Origin: Candidatus Levyibacteriota bacterium
GTDB lineage: Bacteria > Patescibacteria > Microgenomatia > Levybacterales > UBA12049
Direction: 5' to 3'
NCBI GenBank assembly: GCA_027334565.1
Contig: DAHWUP010000001.1
Coordinates: 124,001-188,000 of the forward strand
Length of the DNA: 64,000 nt
In this document: one piece after another, positions 1 through 8,245 of the stretch
Numbering within the stretch: position 1 is the first letter of the stretch
Layout: each line of letters opens with the position of its first letter
Translations under genes and position numbers: made by a program
Notes under the pieces: generated by a model
What the model saw: the letters and a program-made list of their open reading frames with translations, nothing else
The model's database searches: none
Told to the model about the DNA's origin: nothing

Positions 1-857
1 TCTAAGGCTTTTGCCGCTTGCGCGGAAGTCGTGATATCCTTTATTCCGTGCGCGTTTAAAACCGTTGCCACAACAACAATGATCGACCAGGTACCGATTT
101 CCGACGTTATCATGCCTAAGAAATTATCCACTTGAAGATTACGGATAAAATTTTTGGATAGTTTGGGCACTCCGCTCACTTTTTCGATATGTTTTTCCTT
201 CTCTTCCTCAATTTCCTCCGATGCTTGCCAAAAAAACATATAGGGAGAAATTGTCGTGCCCAATACGCCGGTGATGATAAAGAAAAATGTGAAACTAAAT
301 TCGATATGAGGTAAAAAAGTGGCCTTAAGCAGGGTGACCCACGGTTCTTTGACCATGAACACCGTAAGGGGATAAGCCAGGAGTGTTAATGCAAGCCATT
401 TTAAAATCCTTGCATAAACCTTATATGATGTAAAAATTTCCAAAATCAACATGATAGCGGTAAATAAGATAGTAAGAAAAGTAAAATTCAAAGGTATGAT
501 CAGCTTGGTTGCGGCCGCCATCGCCCCCAAGTCGGCACCGATATTAATGGTATTGGCTATAAGTACCAGTACTACCGATGCATAGGCGATTTTTTGACTA
601 TAATTTGACTTAATTACGGCCACTAGGCCTTTGCCTGTTACCGCACCGATTCTCGCACAAGCTTCCTGTACGGCAGTTTGAAGAGGGAGCATGAATAAAG
701 CGGTCCAAAGCTGTCCGTATCCAAACTGCGCACCGGTTTGGGAATATGTCGCGATACCCGACGGATCATCATCGGCTGCGCCGGTGATCAACCCGGGTCC
801 CAGAATCCGCAGGAAGCGACCAAATTTATGTTTAATGATTTTTTCTTCCTCTTCCAT
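1..857 (-). CDS. Nramp-related divalent metal transporter (partial, C-terminus off window)
   Basis: The reading frame runs off the left edge, so only about the first 285 residues are present. The ATG (855-857) directly follows the stop codon of the upstream gene. Translation shows the Nramp (SLC11) fold signature: a GPG-L-TG-A-DDDPSG motif near residues 20-34, which is the TM1 metal site, and a TTISPY motif near residue 200 in place of the Met-Pro-His of classical TM6. Several long hydrophobic helices are visible. DPSG and SPY instead of DPGN and MPH fit the Nramp-related branch that includes magnesium transporters better than classical MntH manganese importers. The family is clear; the transported ion is inference. 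Confidence 0.85.
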   Translation of the reverse strand, partial: MEEEEKIIKHKFGRFLRILGPGLITGAADDDPSGIATYSQTGAQFGYGQLWTALFMLPLQTAVQEACARIGAVTGKGLVAVIKSNYSQKIAYASVVLVLIANTINIGADLGAMAAATKLIIPLNFTFLTILFTAIMLILEIFTSYKVYARILKWLALTLLAYPLTVFMVKEPWVTLLKATFLPHIEFSFTFFFIITGVLGTTISPYMFFWQASEEIEEEKEKHIEKVSGVPKLSKNFIRNLQVDNFLGMITSEIGTWSIIVVVATVLNAHGIKDITTSAQAAKAL

Positions 858-1235
858 TTAAAGTTTCCCGCAAATATTGATGCAGGTTTGCTTTAATTGG
901 TTATTGGGATAATCTTTTAAAGCTTGAAGGTCATGGATCACTTTTTGCACCTGTGGCGAAGAGGTTGCTATATCGACCAGATTTATATTATCGGCTTCAT
1001 TCTTAATAGCCTTTAACTGGTCTTGGACCCCTTGTCCCACATTGAATTGAGGTCCTGTCACGCCCGATGCGTTTTGGGTGAGTTTTTGGGGTTTATTGTA
1101 AGATGTTCCTAAAGAATAATTAAGTATATTGAAACCGATAAATAATAAAATGAAAACGATTATAGCCACAACTACTATTTTTTTCTTATCCCATTCGGAT
1201 TCTTGTTTTGACGCTTTCGCCTTAGCCTTGTCCAT
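858..1235 (-). CDS. Small single-pass membrane protein, unknown function
   Basis: A 125-residue protein with a lysine-rich cytoplasmic N-terminus, one hydrophobic helix at about residues 20-42 and a polar extracytoplasmic tail ending in two cysteines (C-x3-C) near the C-terminus. I do not recognise a family. Its stop codon abuts the start of the Nramp-related transporter, so the two are almost certainly co-transcribed, and it may be an accessory subunit or simply a co-expressed envelope protein. The cysteine pair could form a disulfide. Confidence 0.6.
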   Translation of the reverse strand: MDKAKAKASKQESEWDKKKIVVVAIIVFILLFIGFNILNYSLGTSYNKPQKLTQNASGVTGPQFNVGQGVQDQLKAIKNEADNINLVDIATSSPQVQKVIHDLQALKDYPNNQLKQTCINICGKL

Positions 1236-1305
1236 AAAATAATTGTAGGTAAATCATTTATCTTTTGCAAACAAAAGGGTAGTTTATTTTTATTAACAGT
1301 TACTT

Positions 1306-1311
1306 TATAAT
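1306..1311 (+). promoter_or_regulatory. -10 box of uppP
   Basis: A perfect TATAAT lies 9 nt before the ATG at 1321. Transcription would begin within about three bases of that ATG, so the mRNA is nearly leaderless. No convincing -35 is seen. The position argues against the alternative in-frame TTG at 1315. Confidence 0.6.
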
Positions 1312-1320
1312 GGATTGACG

Positions 1321-2094
1321 ATGGGAATCTTTCAGGCTTTAATTCTTTCGATCGTTGAGGGTATTACGGAGTTCTTACCGGTTTCCTCGACAGGTCATCT
1401 CATCATGGCATCTGACCTTTTAAGAATCTCGCAAACCAGCTTTGTAAAAGATTTTGAGATCATCATTCAACTTGGAGCAATATTGTCGATTATAGTTTTA
1501 TATTGGAACAGTCTGTTCAAAAGCATTGAGGTTTGGAAAAGGATAATTGCCGCCTTTATTCCGACCGGTATCATAGGATTATTAATGTTTAAAATTGTTA
1601 AAAATTATCTACTGGGAAATTTGTATATCACTCTGGTATCCCTTTTTATCGGAGGCTTAGCATTGATAGCGTTGGAAATGATTTATAAAGAAAAAGAACA
1701 CCATCTTGAAGATATTTCGAAAATGAGTTTCCCGAAAGCTTTCGCGATCGGCCTATTCCAGTCAATCGCGATAATCCCGGGGGTTTCCAGGTCGGCTGCA
1801 ACGATCGTGGGTGCCTTATTTTTGGGCACAAAAAGAAAGGCTGCAGCCGAGTTTTCCTTCATCTTGGCCGTTCCTACCATGCTTGCCGCCACCGGACTTG
1901 ATCTTTTGAAAAGTAATTTTTCTTACTCCGCGGGCGAATGGTTGATTTTAGGAATTGGTTTTATCGGATCATTTATCGTCGCTTTGATCACTGTAAAATG
2001 GTTCATCAAATATGTTCAAACACATAATTTTATCACCTTCGGAATCTATAGAATAATTATTTCCTTAATATTCTATTTTATCGTAATAAAATAA
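1321..2094 (+). CDS. uppP: Undecaprenyl-diphosphatase (BacA/UppP)
   Basis: An integral membrane phosphatase that recycles undecaprenyl pyrophosphate, the lipid carrier for peptidoglycan and other surface glycans. The protein has 257 residues, the usual length for the family, and is strongly hydrophobic. The two diagnostic motifs are present: VEGITEFLPVSSTGHL near residues 11-26 and PGVSRSA near residue 155, which carry the catalytic Glu, Ser and Arg. An in-frame TTG at 1315 would add two residues. I prefer ATG 1321 because it is the family-typical start and sits properly behind the TATAAT. It is followed closely by the alkyltransferase-like gene. Confidence 0.93.
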   Translation: MGIFQALILSIVEGITEFLPVSSTGHLIMASDLLRISQTSFVKDFEIIIQLGAILSIIVLYWNSLFKSIEVWKRIIAAFIPTGIIGLLMFKIVKNYLLGNLYITLVSLFIGGLALIALEMIYKEKEHHLEDISKMSFPKAFAIGLFQSIAIIPGVSRSAATIVGALFLGTKRKAAAEFSFILAVPTMLAATGLDLLKSNFSYSAGEWLILGIGFIGSFIVALITVKWFIKYVQTHNFITFGIYRIIISLIFYFIVIK

Positions 2095-2112
2095 TTCTTC
2101 ACTTTAAATACG

Positions 2113-2415
2113 ATGAATACGTTTAATTTGGTTTATGATATTGTTGCTAAAATTCCAAAAGGTAAAGTAACAACTTACGGAGCACTTGCCCGACAAGTAG
2201 GTATAAATCCAAGGGTTGTCGGTTTTGCGTTACATGTCAACCAAAATCCCGACCGGGTTCCTTGTCACCGGGTCGTAAATGCGAAAGGAATGATATCGTC
2301 GGGCTTTGCTTTTGGCGGGCCTGATGGACAAAAAAGGTTACTTTTAAAAGAAGGGGTAAAATTAGATGCTAACGGAGTTATTGATTTAAATAAATACGGA
2401 TATTTCCTATTTTGA
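2113..2415 (+). CDS. MGMT-family O6-alkylguanine DNA alkyltransferase-like protein
   Basis: A 100-residue protein made only of the DNA-binding and active-site domain of the Ogt/MGMT family, without the N-terminal ribonuclease-like domain. The acceptor motif PCHRV is at residues 50-54, with the reactive cysteine at 51 and the helix-turn-helix arginine at about residue 34 (NPRVVG). The cysteine is present, so this is not a classical Cys-less alkyltransferase-like (ATL) protein. It may repair alkylated guanine or flag lesions for excision repair. It starts 18 nt after uppP, and its 3' end overlaps the convergent gene by 9 nt. Confidence 0.85.
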   Translation: MNTFNLVYDIVAKIPKGKVTTYGALARQVGINPRVVGFALHVNQNPDRVPCHRVVNAKGMISSGFAFGGPDGQKRLLLKEGVKLDANGVIDLNKYGYFLF

Positions 2416-2739
2416 TCCTTTCGCGGTCTTGATATCTTCTCTCAGACTGTCGATCAAAATTTTAACTTCCCTAAAGATTTTATCCTCGATATTTTCGGTA
2501 TTATTCCATAAGTGAATCCATATTTTGTCATTATCATTCGCCAGCAGGTTGGCTAAAAATAATTTTTTCTCTTTTTCCGGAAGTTCCGACAAAACCAGTT
2601 TTATCACGGTTGAATGAATATTGGCCTCAACAAGAGATAGCAACTCTAGCCTTTCCGGGGCCGATAAATCCAACTCTCCCAGATCGATAATTATTTCCTC
2701 CGTGCGTATCAAATGTTCGTAAAAATATTTCTGTTTCAT
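2407..2739 (-). CDS. Hypothetical protein, mostly helical
   Basis: A 110-residue soluble, acidic, leucine-rich and probably all-helical protein with no family motif that I recognise. It overlaps the upstream gene by 4 nt (2736-2739, an ATGA-type overlap), so translation is probably coupled to the envelope protein encoded just before it. Its 3' end overlaps the convergent alkyltransferase gene. The name of the neighbour gives no firm clue to function. Confidence 0.55.
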   Translation of the reverse strand: MKQKYFYEHLIRTEEIIIDLGELDLSAPERLELLSLVEANIHSTVIKLVLSELPEKEKKLFLANLLANDNDKIWIHLWNNTENIEDKIFREVKILIDSLREDIKTAKGSK

Positions 2740-3611
2740 AAAGGATTTAACGGTCCCAAGGGAATCGTATCGTTCGGGTCGTCGATAAAAAAATATAATA
2801 CACCTCCTACTTGCGCCCCGTCGGATCTTTGCAAATAGCTCATTACTTCCGGCGAACCGCCTAATTGTTTCCCTGTCCAGGGAGCAGGGCCGGCATCGGC
2901 GATGTCCGCGACCACTGCCCTACCGTTCTGAGGATTGACCACCAACATCTTTCTGTACTTGAAAAATTCCAGGTATTTTTGGGGGTTATTATAAAATCCC
3001 GGCGCAAGAAATGTTTGTACTGCAATATAGTATTTTTCCCGGTCAATATCCTTTTGTGTTAAGTTATACTTGGAAGAAGCAAAATAACCCCATCCCCCCA
3101 GACCGGGAGCCATACCGAATTGCCAATAATCGTTGGCACTTTGTGAATCCTGAAAATGGGTGAACATATTGTCCCCGGGATATCTTGACAGATGTTGCTC
3201 CTGGCCTATCAATCCGTATACACTGTTAAGCCTTATTCCCGAAATTTCAGGTGCTACGCTAATGCCAAAATCCCTGGACAGGATATCGCTAACTTGCTTC
3301 TGTTGTTCGATCGTCAACGGTTGCACGTTGTCCGGCAAAACACTCCTAAGGTCGTAAACCAAAAATACTTTTTTATCGGTTATCCTTAGGGCTTGAGCCG
3401 AAGGCGTGGATAAAGTGGTCGGTATTTTAACGGCTATCGGTTGGGTCAATAAAAAGAAACCGGCCAATGAACCTATTGCAAGCTGCCTGGAATTGTCGGA
3501 CAACCACTCAAAAGTCCTTCCGTGTTTATCAAAAATTTCCCGCGAAAGTTCATTGTGTCTTGACTTCCATTTTTCTTTTAATTTTCTATAGCCGGCGCTC
3601 GGTTTTTTCAT
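2736..3611 (-). CDS. Membrane-anchored protein with possible double-psi beta-barrel domain
   Basis: A 291-residue protein. The N-terminal 45 residues are basic and charged, then a single hydrophobic segment lies at about residues 45-62, giving a type II membrane topology. The C-terminal third has a VVNPQNGRAVVADIADAGP stretch, resembling the conserved core of RlpA/expansin-like double-psi barrels (TN-NGR-VVV-I-DRGP), followed by a helix beginning LGGSPEVM. RlpA-like domains bind or cut cell-wall glycans. The match is partial, so treat the domain as a hypothesis. A TATGAT -10 is seen about 13 nt before the start, and the gene is coupled to the downstream small gene. Confidence 0.5.
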   Translation of the reverse strand: MKKPSAGYRKLKEKWKSRHNELSREIFDKHGRTFEWLSDNSRQLAIGSLAGFFLLTQPIAVKIPTTLSTPSAQALRITDKKVFLVYDLRSVLPDNVQPLTIEQQKQVSDILSRDFGISVAPEISGIRLNSVYGLIGQEQHLSRYPGDNMFTHFQDSQSANDYWQFGMAPGLGGWGYFASSKYNLTQKDIDREKYYIAVQTFLAPGFYNNPQKYLEFFKYRKMLVVNPQNGRAVVADIADAGPAPWTGKQLGGSPEVMSYLQRSDGAQVGGVLYFFIDDPNDTIPLGPLNPL

Positions 3612-3671
3612 CAGCCTGAATTAATCATAACAAATTCAACTAAAGTTTGGTCAACCGATGAAAATACGAAG

Positions 3672-3908
3672 TTACCTCTTTTTTTGGGGATTAACCAGAT
3701 ATAAAAGCCCGACCAGAAGTCCTCCCAACACCACGACCAAGACCAAAAATAATCCAAGACTGCTGGAATTTAATAATGTATCCTGATTATTATAAAAAAG
3801 CAAGAAAACTCCAAAGGCGATCAATAGCACCAAAAAGGATAAAATTGCTTTAATATTTGCCTCATGCGAATCAAGCGTTGATTTCTTTTTAGCTCTTTTG
3901 GTAGGCAT
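3672..3908 (-). CDS. Small two-helix membrane protein, unknown
   Basis: A 78-residue protein with a basic N-terminus followed by two hydrophobic segments at about residues 21-41 and 52-73, and a short basic tail. No family recognised. It lies 10 nt downstream of the major pilin gene on the same strand and is probably co-transcribed with it, but nothing in the sequence ties it to pilus assembly. Confidence 0.5.
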   Translation of the reverse strand: MPTKRAKKKSTLDSHEANIKAILSFLVLLIAFGVFLLFYNNQDTLLNSSSLGLFLVLVVVLGGLLVGLLYLVNPQKKR

Positions 3909-3918
3909 AGCTTAAGAT

Positions 3919-4404
3919 CTAGCGAGTATTTGATATAATTTCGCCGTTCTGTGCATCCGGGGCGGATACTGTCACCCTGTGGTTGGCATCTTGCCATATC
4001 AGATAATCGGTGTTATATGTTTGCGTGCAGTCCGTTACTGCCGTACCGGCACCGCTTGTACCAACACCGTATTGCGGGTCGGTCGGAAGCGCCGGCATAT
4101 AATTTGTTACCAACTCTGCGCATAGATCCGCTTGACCCGTACCGTTTCCGACCAATGCCGACGACGGGCTTGCCGGAATTCCCGTAGGTAACGTACCGGC
4201 ATGATCGGCCGCATACGCACCTACCGCATTTAGAATCTGTGTTATATCGCTTCGTCTCCTGGTGTTATTTGCCTGACCGAATTGTCTGGCAGGATTAATT
4301 GCGATCAAAACGATTGCAAGAAGGATAGCTAAAATTCCGATGACAACTAAAAGTTCGATGAGGGTGAAACCTTTTACGTTTCTAATTTTGGGCAGCGATT
4401 TCAT
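3919..4404 (-). CDS. Type IV pilin (major-pilin-like prepilin)
   Basis: A 161-residue prepilin. The class III signal is clear: a short basic leader, the Gly-Phe cleavage site (KG/FTLIELLVVIG) near residue 12, Glu at +5 and a hydrophobic alpha-1 helix of about 20 residues. Behind it come a helix with RRR and a compact Ala/Gly/Thr-rich C-terminal domain with two cysteines able to form the D-region disulfide. It would be cleaved and N-methylated by a prepilin peptidase, which is not in this window. It sits downstream of the pilus operon but has its own TTGACA promoter, fitting higher expression of a major subunit. Confidence 0.9.
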   Translation of the reverse strand: MKSLPKIRNVKGFTLIELLVVIGILAILLAIVLIAINPARQFGQANNTRRRSDITQILNAVGAYAADHAGTLPTGIPASPSSALVGNGTGQADLCAELVTNYMPALPTDPQYGVGTSGAGTAVTDCTQTYNTDYLIWQDANHRVTVSAPDAQNGEIISNTR

Positions 4405-4415
4405 GTTCTATATTC

Positions 4416-4444
4416 ACATTAGTATAAAAAAAATATTTTGTCAA
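4416..4444 (-). promoter_or_regulatory. Promoter of the major pilin gene
   Basis: On the minus strand a perfect TTGACA (4444-4439) is followed after 17 nt by TAATGT (4421-4416). The start codon is 11 nt further on. The CCTCTTGACAAAATATT context is also found upstream of hsp20. Confidence 0.5.
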
Positions 4445-4483
4445 GAGGGTACTTAGAAGCTAATTCATCACCATTTTACAAAA

Positions 4484-5323
4484 TTAAGGACTTTGTTTAA
4501 CCTGATTCTGGACACTCGCGGATTCCGAAGAACCGGATACTTGAGCGGAATTGGAAGATTGCAAATTGTTTTCCCCGGTGTTGACCGTTGTGGGAGAAGA
4601 AGCCGGTACGTTATTAAAAGTTCTATGAACCGGTCTGGGCACTGCAATAAATGTCGTATAAAACATGTATATTAAAACTAAAAATAAGATTATCATTACC
4701 AGCACAAGAATATATAATCTGACATCTTTCTTTTTAATTCCGATAGAATTAGCCACCTCGCCACCCAAACCTATCTTCTCAAGATCCAACATTGAATATT
4801 GATCGAACGATTCCAGTTTATTTTCGATAAAGGGAAAGTCTATTTTATTATTTAACTCCGGGTTTGTTGCTTCCAGTATCGTTAATGGGATAACCAAACC
4901 CACATGCGCCTTATTTCTTTCCAGACTTTGTTTTAAAACGTTATATAGAATTTTATTTACCGCAACCACTCTGGTTTTTTTGTTAACTCTGTAGGTGTTG
5001 CTTAAAACCTCTTCGAATGGAACCATATCAAGGAACTTTTGTGTTTCATCGTATTCCGACTTGGTACTGGTACTGGTAAGTTCTTTTTCAAAAGTGGTAT
5101 TTTTCGAAAAGATCAGAGTGATATCAAAATCTTCGCCCTTTAAGTTCGGCAAACGAAAAAGTGAAGTGATTAAATGATCCAATTTTTCCCTATTTGCCAC
5201 CTCCAGATTATTTATGACGTCCGAAGGGATATTCAGTTGAAGCGTATTGGTAACTTTTTTTGTATAAAACAGAAGTTTATTGGAGTCTACAACGATTATT
5301 GCAACTTCCCTTTTTGTACCCAT
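4484..5323 (-). CDS. Pilus-operon protein with C-terminal membrane segment (possibly PilM/PilN-like)
   Basis: A 279-residue protein whose first 200 residues look cytoplasmic (mixed alpha/beta, charged). They are followed by one transmembrane helix at about residues 204-226 and a Ser/Thr/Asn/Gln-rich low-complexity tail outside. The start ATG overlaps the stop of the preceding minor pilin by one base (TGATG), placing it firmly in the pilus operon as its last gene. The topology would suit an inner-membrane assembly scaffold combining PilM-like and PilN-like roles, but I see no diagnostic motif, so that is an inference from context. Confidence 0.6.
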   Translation of the reverse strand: MGTKREVAIIVVDSNKLLFYTKKVTNTLQLNIPSDVINNLEVANREKLDHLITSLFRLPNLKGEDFDITLIFSKNTTFEKELTSTSTKSEYDETQKFLDMVPFEEVLSNTYRVNKKTRVVAVNKILYNVLKQSLERNKAHVGLVIPLTILEATNPELNNKIDFPFIENKLESFDQYSMLDLEKIGLGGEVANSIGIKKKDVRLYILVLVMIILFLVLIYMFYTTFIAVPRPVHRTFNNVPASSPTTVNTGENNLQSSNSAQVSGSSESASVQNQVKQSP

Positions 5324-5715
5324 CAGTTAACCTCCTTCCATGACTGAATTGTCAACATACCATTATTGTACACTGTTTTAACTTGGATTTGCCTAACCGA
5401 ATTCTGGTAGGTTCCGACCGCCGTGATGATCCCGCCGCTTGAAGTTGATATCACAACGCTGCCTCCGTTTATATAAAGCGGTTGGCCGGGCGGTGTACCG
5501 CTGTATGCCGGATTCCTGAGCATCCGCAAGATTCCTTCTTCGATTCCACTTTCCGCAATGTAATAGGCATATATCCCCTGTTGTGTATCGCTTGAGGCTT
5601 GCATGTTTTGAAAGATAAAAACAGCCGCGGCCAAGGCGATCGTCATTCCCATTACCGCTAAGAATAACAATGTCACCAAAGCTTGTCCGGCCTGACTTTC
5701 GATTATTTTTTTCAT
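5323..5715 (-). CDS. Minor pilin, PilX/GspK-like (lacks Glu5)
   Basis: A 130-residue prepilin-like protein: leader MKKIIESQAG, then QALVTLLFLAVMG. Position +5 after the predicted Gly cleavage site is Thr rather than Glu. Loss of Glu5 is typical of GspK/PilX-type subunits that sit at the pilus or pseudopilus tip. The motif YIAESGIEEGI after the helix is characteristic of PilX N-terminal domains. It is flanked by other minor pilins with 1 nt gaps or overlaps, so the set is likely to form an initiation or tip complex. Confidence 0.78.
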   Translation of the reverse strand: MKKIIESQAGQALVTLLFLAVMGMTIALAAAVFIFQNMQASSDTQQGIYAYYIAESGIEEGILRMLRNPAYSGTPPGQPLYINGGSVVISTSSGGIITAVGTYQNSVRQIQVKTVYNNGMLTIQSWKEVN

Positions 5716-5716
5716 T

Positions 5717-6280
5717 TTAACGCGTACCTGTCGTAAAGTTAAAATTTTCGCTGTTTACGCCTCCTCTTCTTATAACTTTACTTATGACTGTAATAGAAAC
5801 GGTGATGGTGCTGTATTGATTACTCGTATCGGAAAGCCTGAAAAAACTTATCGACGAAACCTGGGTATTAATGCTATTTAATTGGTCGGTGGTATTAAGC
5901 GCACTGTCATGAATATCCAAATTGCCATTTGAAAGCGAATACGTATAAGTTGTCGCCGGACTCGCAATGACCAGAGTTTGACCCGTCGATCCAGCAGCCG
6001 GAGATAAAATCGCGGAAGAAGTTGAGTTTTTTATATCGTAACTTAATTTATTGACAATATAACGTCCGTCCTGCGCGACCGCGGAGGTACTTTGAGACTC
6101 CAGTTGGACGTCAAAAACCGCCACGAACAATTGAAACAACACCACTATCAGAATTGAAAAGATGCCCATAAAAATCAAAAGTTCGATGAGAGTGAAACCT
6201 TCTCTTTTTTTAAACTTTGAACATAAGTCCCGAAAATGGGATTTAAGGGAACGTTGAAAGTCAAAAATTGATGTCATCAT
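5717..6280 (-). CDS. Minor pilin, PilW/GspJ-like
   Basis: A 187-residue prepilin with an unusually long basic leader of about 28 residues before the cleavage site EG/FTLIELL, Glu at +5, then a hydrophobic helix. The C-terminal domain resembles PilW/GspJ proteins, with an AVAQDGRYIVNKLSYDIKN segment typical of that group. The start overlaps the previous gene by 4 nt. It probably belongs to the priming/tip complex with the neighbouring pilin-like proteins. A second in-frame Met directly follows the first; the choice between them changes nothing functional. Confidence 0.8.
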   Translation of the reverse strand: MMTSIFDFQRSLKSHFRDLCSKFKKREGFTLIELLIFMGIFSILIVVLFQLFVAVFDVQLESQSTSAVAQDGRYIVNKLSYDIKNSTSSAILSPAAGSTGQTLVIASPATTYTYSLSNGNLDIHDSALNTTDQLNSINTQVSSISFFRLSDTSNQYSTITVSITVISKVIRRGGVNSENFNFTTGTR

Positions 6281-8244
6281 GGCGAATAGTTTATTGTCAT
6301 ATCGTATAAGATCGGTGTCAATGTCGAATCATTCGAGGAAAACGTAGCTATATACTCAAAACAGTCGCCGGGATTAACATAACTACCGCTACCCGTAAAC
6401 GGGATTTGTGCGGAAATAACGCCGTTCACGGGAGTAAAAAAGCTTCCCGCAGTACCATCCGGACCGATAAATGTATAAGAGGCCGCTGCACAACTGCCGC
6501 TTACCGAGTGCGCAACGGCCACCTGTATCCCGATCGAGGTTTGCGCCGGTTGGCTTACATCCGCGTAAATGTGATTAAAGGTAGAAGGCGCGCTCAACTG
6601 CAGCGGTGCCGAAGTATAGCTTCCAGAAGAACTGAACTGTCCACTACCCGGTCCTCCCAATACGACCTGGAATTCGGCGGACGCATTATTGGTTAGAATG
6701 TAGGAAAAAACTTTTCCGTTGGGCTGCATAACGGACGCGACCGCATTTACCGAAGTAACGCCGGCAGGGGTCATACCGCCGCAGGTAACGGCCTTATCGG
6801 GAAAAGTGGTATCAAAAACCTGGTATAAATATGTCCCTCCCGACCCGACAATGATCGCTCTGTTCCTCGGAACCACCGTAATTCCCTTGGGGTTCATTCC
6901 GTTGGTCGAATAGGAACCGACGATACCACCTGTTGCTGCGTTCACAACAAAAAAATCGTTACTACCCGAAGAATAAGTGGTGACGATATATACATAAGTT
7001 TGTGTGGTGTCAACGTACAAATCAACGCCTGCCAAATTGTTGCCTAAATTTACGCTTTTAGTAACCACCATCGCCGAAGGGGTGGCGACATTGACGATCT
7101 GAAGCTGTGACGTGGTGCTGTCTGTCGCCACATAGGCATTGGTTCCGACCACGAAAACCCTTTTTCCGTTTCCCGCTAAAGTCACACTCCCAAGCTGCGG
7201 GCGCGAACCGGTTTTTGAACTTACATCAAAACTGACAAGCTGATTTCCCACCGTCACGAATCCGGTGGGGTTTAAAACATAGATGCTGGTGCCTGTGCCT
7301 GAAACACCGGAATCAAAATAACCGACATCGGTTAAATTACTGGAATTGGCTATATCTACGGTATGATTTGGCGGGCGATTTTCATTAAAATAAACATAAT
7401 TTCCTTGGTTTCCAACAAATATACCATAGGCTTTTGCTTCGTTGTTTGAAGCGGGGTTAAGTACGGCGGGCGGACTGGCAAAGGAAACTGTCAATCCGTC
7501 AACGGCATCTCCCGAGGCGTTTCCTCCGGTGGTCGTATAGGCAATATTTTGGGCTGCCGTAGAGGTAGCCGACAAGTTTTGCGAAACTCCCTGTCCCGGT
7601 AAATTGAATGTTGCTAGCACCCCCTGGGCCGGCTGGCACCAGTCCCCTCCCCCCGCTCCGCCCCCGGCACCAAGCTGGACCTGACCGTCGTTCGGAACGG
7701 TACTTCCCGGGGTCGAAACTACGGCCGTACCGCTTAGACTGCCCGGAGAAAAATCCGTGACCGTAGTTTGTATCTGGGAAATATTTTTATGTCTGGTTAA
7801 ATAAGAGATGCTTGAAACCGTTGTGGCAAACGGAACGTTCCACGACACGGAAACTGTGATCATTTTGGTAGACGGATCAAGCGTGCCTCCGCTCGTTGCA
7901 ATGTTGCCGTTTGTATCCCTGTATACATCGCCGATCACAATTTGTCTTGTGAAATAAGTACCGATCGATTCGCTCCCGGCGGCCAAAGCCCACGTTGTTC
8001 CGGAAATAACCGGATGGAAAGTGCCGTCTGCCAAATTCGTCCAATTGTTGTTATCGATTATTCTTACCGCTTCCTGGGCCTCCTGCAGATACTCAAGCGC
8101 CTGCGTTCTTTGCTGAAGCTGTGCCCTTCCGCCCCTGGCAATGGCAAAAGCACCCAACAGGGCAGGGATCAAAATTGCCGTTAAGCCAATGGCAATCAAT
8201 AATTCTACCAGGGTTTGACCGAATTGTTTTTTTACAAGATACAT
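6277..8244 (-). CDS. Giant minor pilin with beta-propeller-like repeats (candidate tip adhesin)
   Basis: A 655-residue protein, several times the size of a normal minor pilin. The N-terminus is a class III signal (leader MYLVKKQFG, then QTLVELLIAIG with Glu at +5). After a pilin-like head and a Gly/Ala-rich linker near residues 195-205, a long region (about 260-510) has repeating short beta motifs (YVY, VYI, VFVVG, LYQVF). It resembles LVIVD/YVTN-type propeller blades. The final ~120 residues form another beta-rich domain with paired cysteines. I chose ATG 8244 because it gives a normal leader and follows the previous stop directly; ATG 8265 is possible. A PilY1-like adhesive role is inferred. 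Confidence 0.75.
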   Translation of the reverse strand: MYLVKKQFGQTLVELLIAIGLTAILIPALLGAFAIARGGRAQLQQRTQALEYLQEAQEAVRIIDNNNWTNLADGTFHPVISGTTWALAAGSESIGTYFTRQIVIGDVYRDTNGNIATSGGTLDPSTKMITVSVSWNVPFATTVSSISYLTRHKNISQIQTTVTDFSPGSLSGTAVVSTPGSTVPNDGQVQLGAGGGAGGGDWCQPAQGVLATFNLPGQGVSQNLSATSTAAQNIAYTTTGGNASGDAVDGLTVSFASPPAVLNPASNNEAKAYGIFVGNQGNYVYFNENRPPNHTVDIANSSNLTDVGYFDSGVSGTGTSIYVLNPTGFVTVGNQLVSFDVSSKTGSRPQLGSVTLAGNGKRVFVVGTNAYVATDSTTSQLQIVNVATPSAMVVTKSVNLGNNLAGVDLYVDTTQTYVYIVTTYSSGSNDFFVVNAATGGIVGSYSTNGMNPKGITVVPRNRAIIVGSGGTYLYQVFDTTFPDKAVTCGGMTPAGVTSVNAVASVMQPNGKVFSYILTNNASAEFQVVLGGPGSGQFSSSGSYTSAPLQLSAPSTFNHIYADVSQPAQTSIGIQVAVAHSVSGSCAAASYTFIGPDGTAGSFFTPVNGVISAQIPFTGSGSYVNPGDCFEYIATFSSNDSTLTPILYDMTINYSP

Positions 8245-8245
8245 T

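Noticed and set aside
2113..2415. ATL (Cys-less alkyltransferase-like) protein
   Set aside because: The acceptor motif is PCHRV with the cysteine present, so MGMT-like is the better name.
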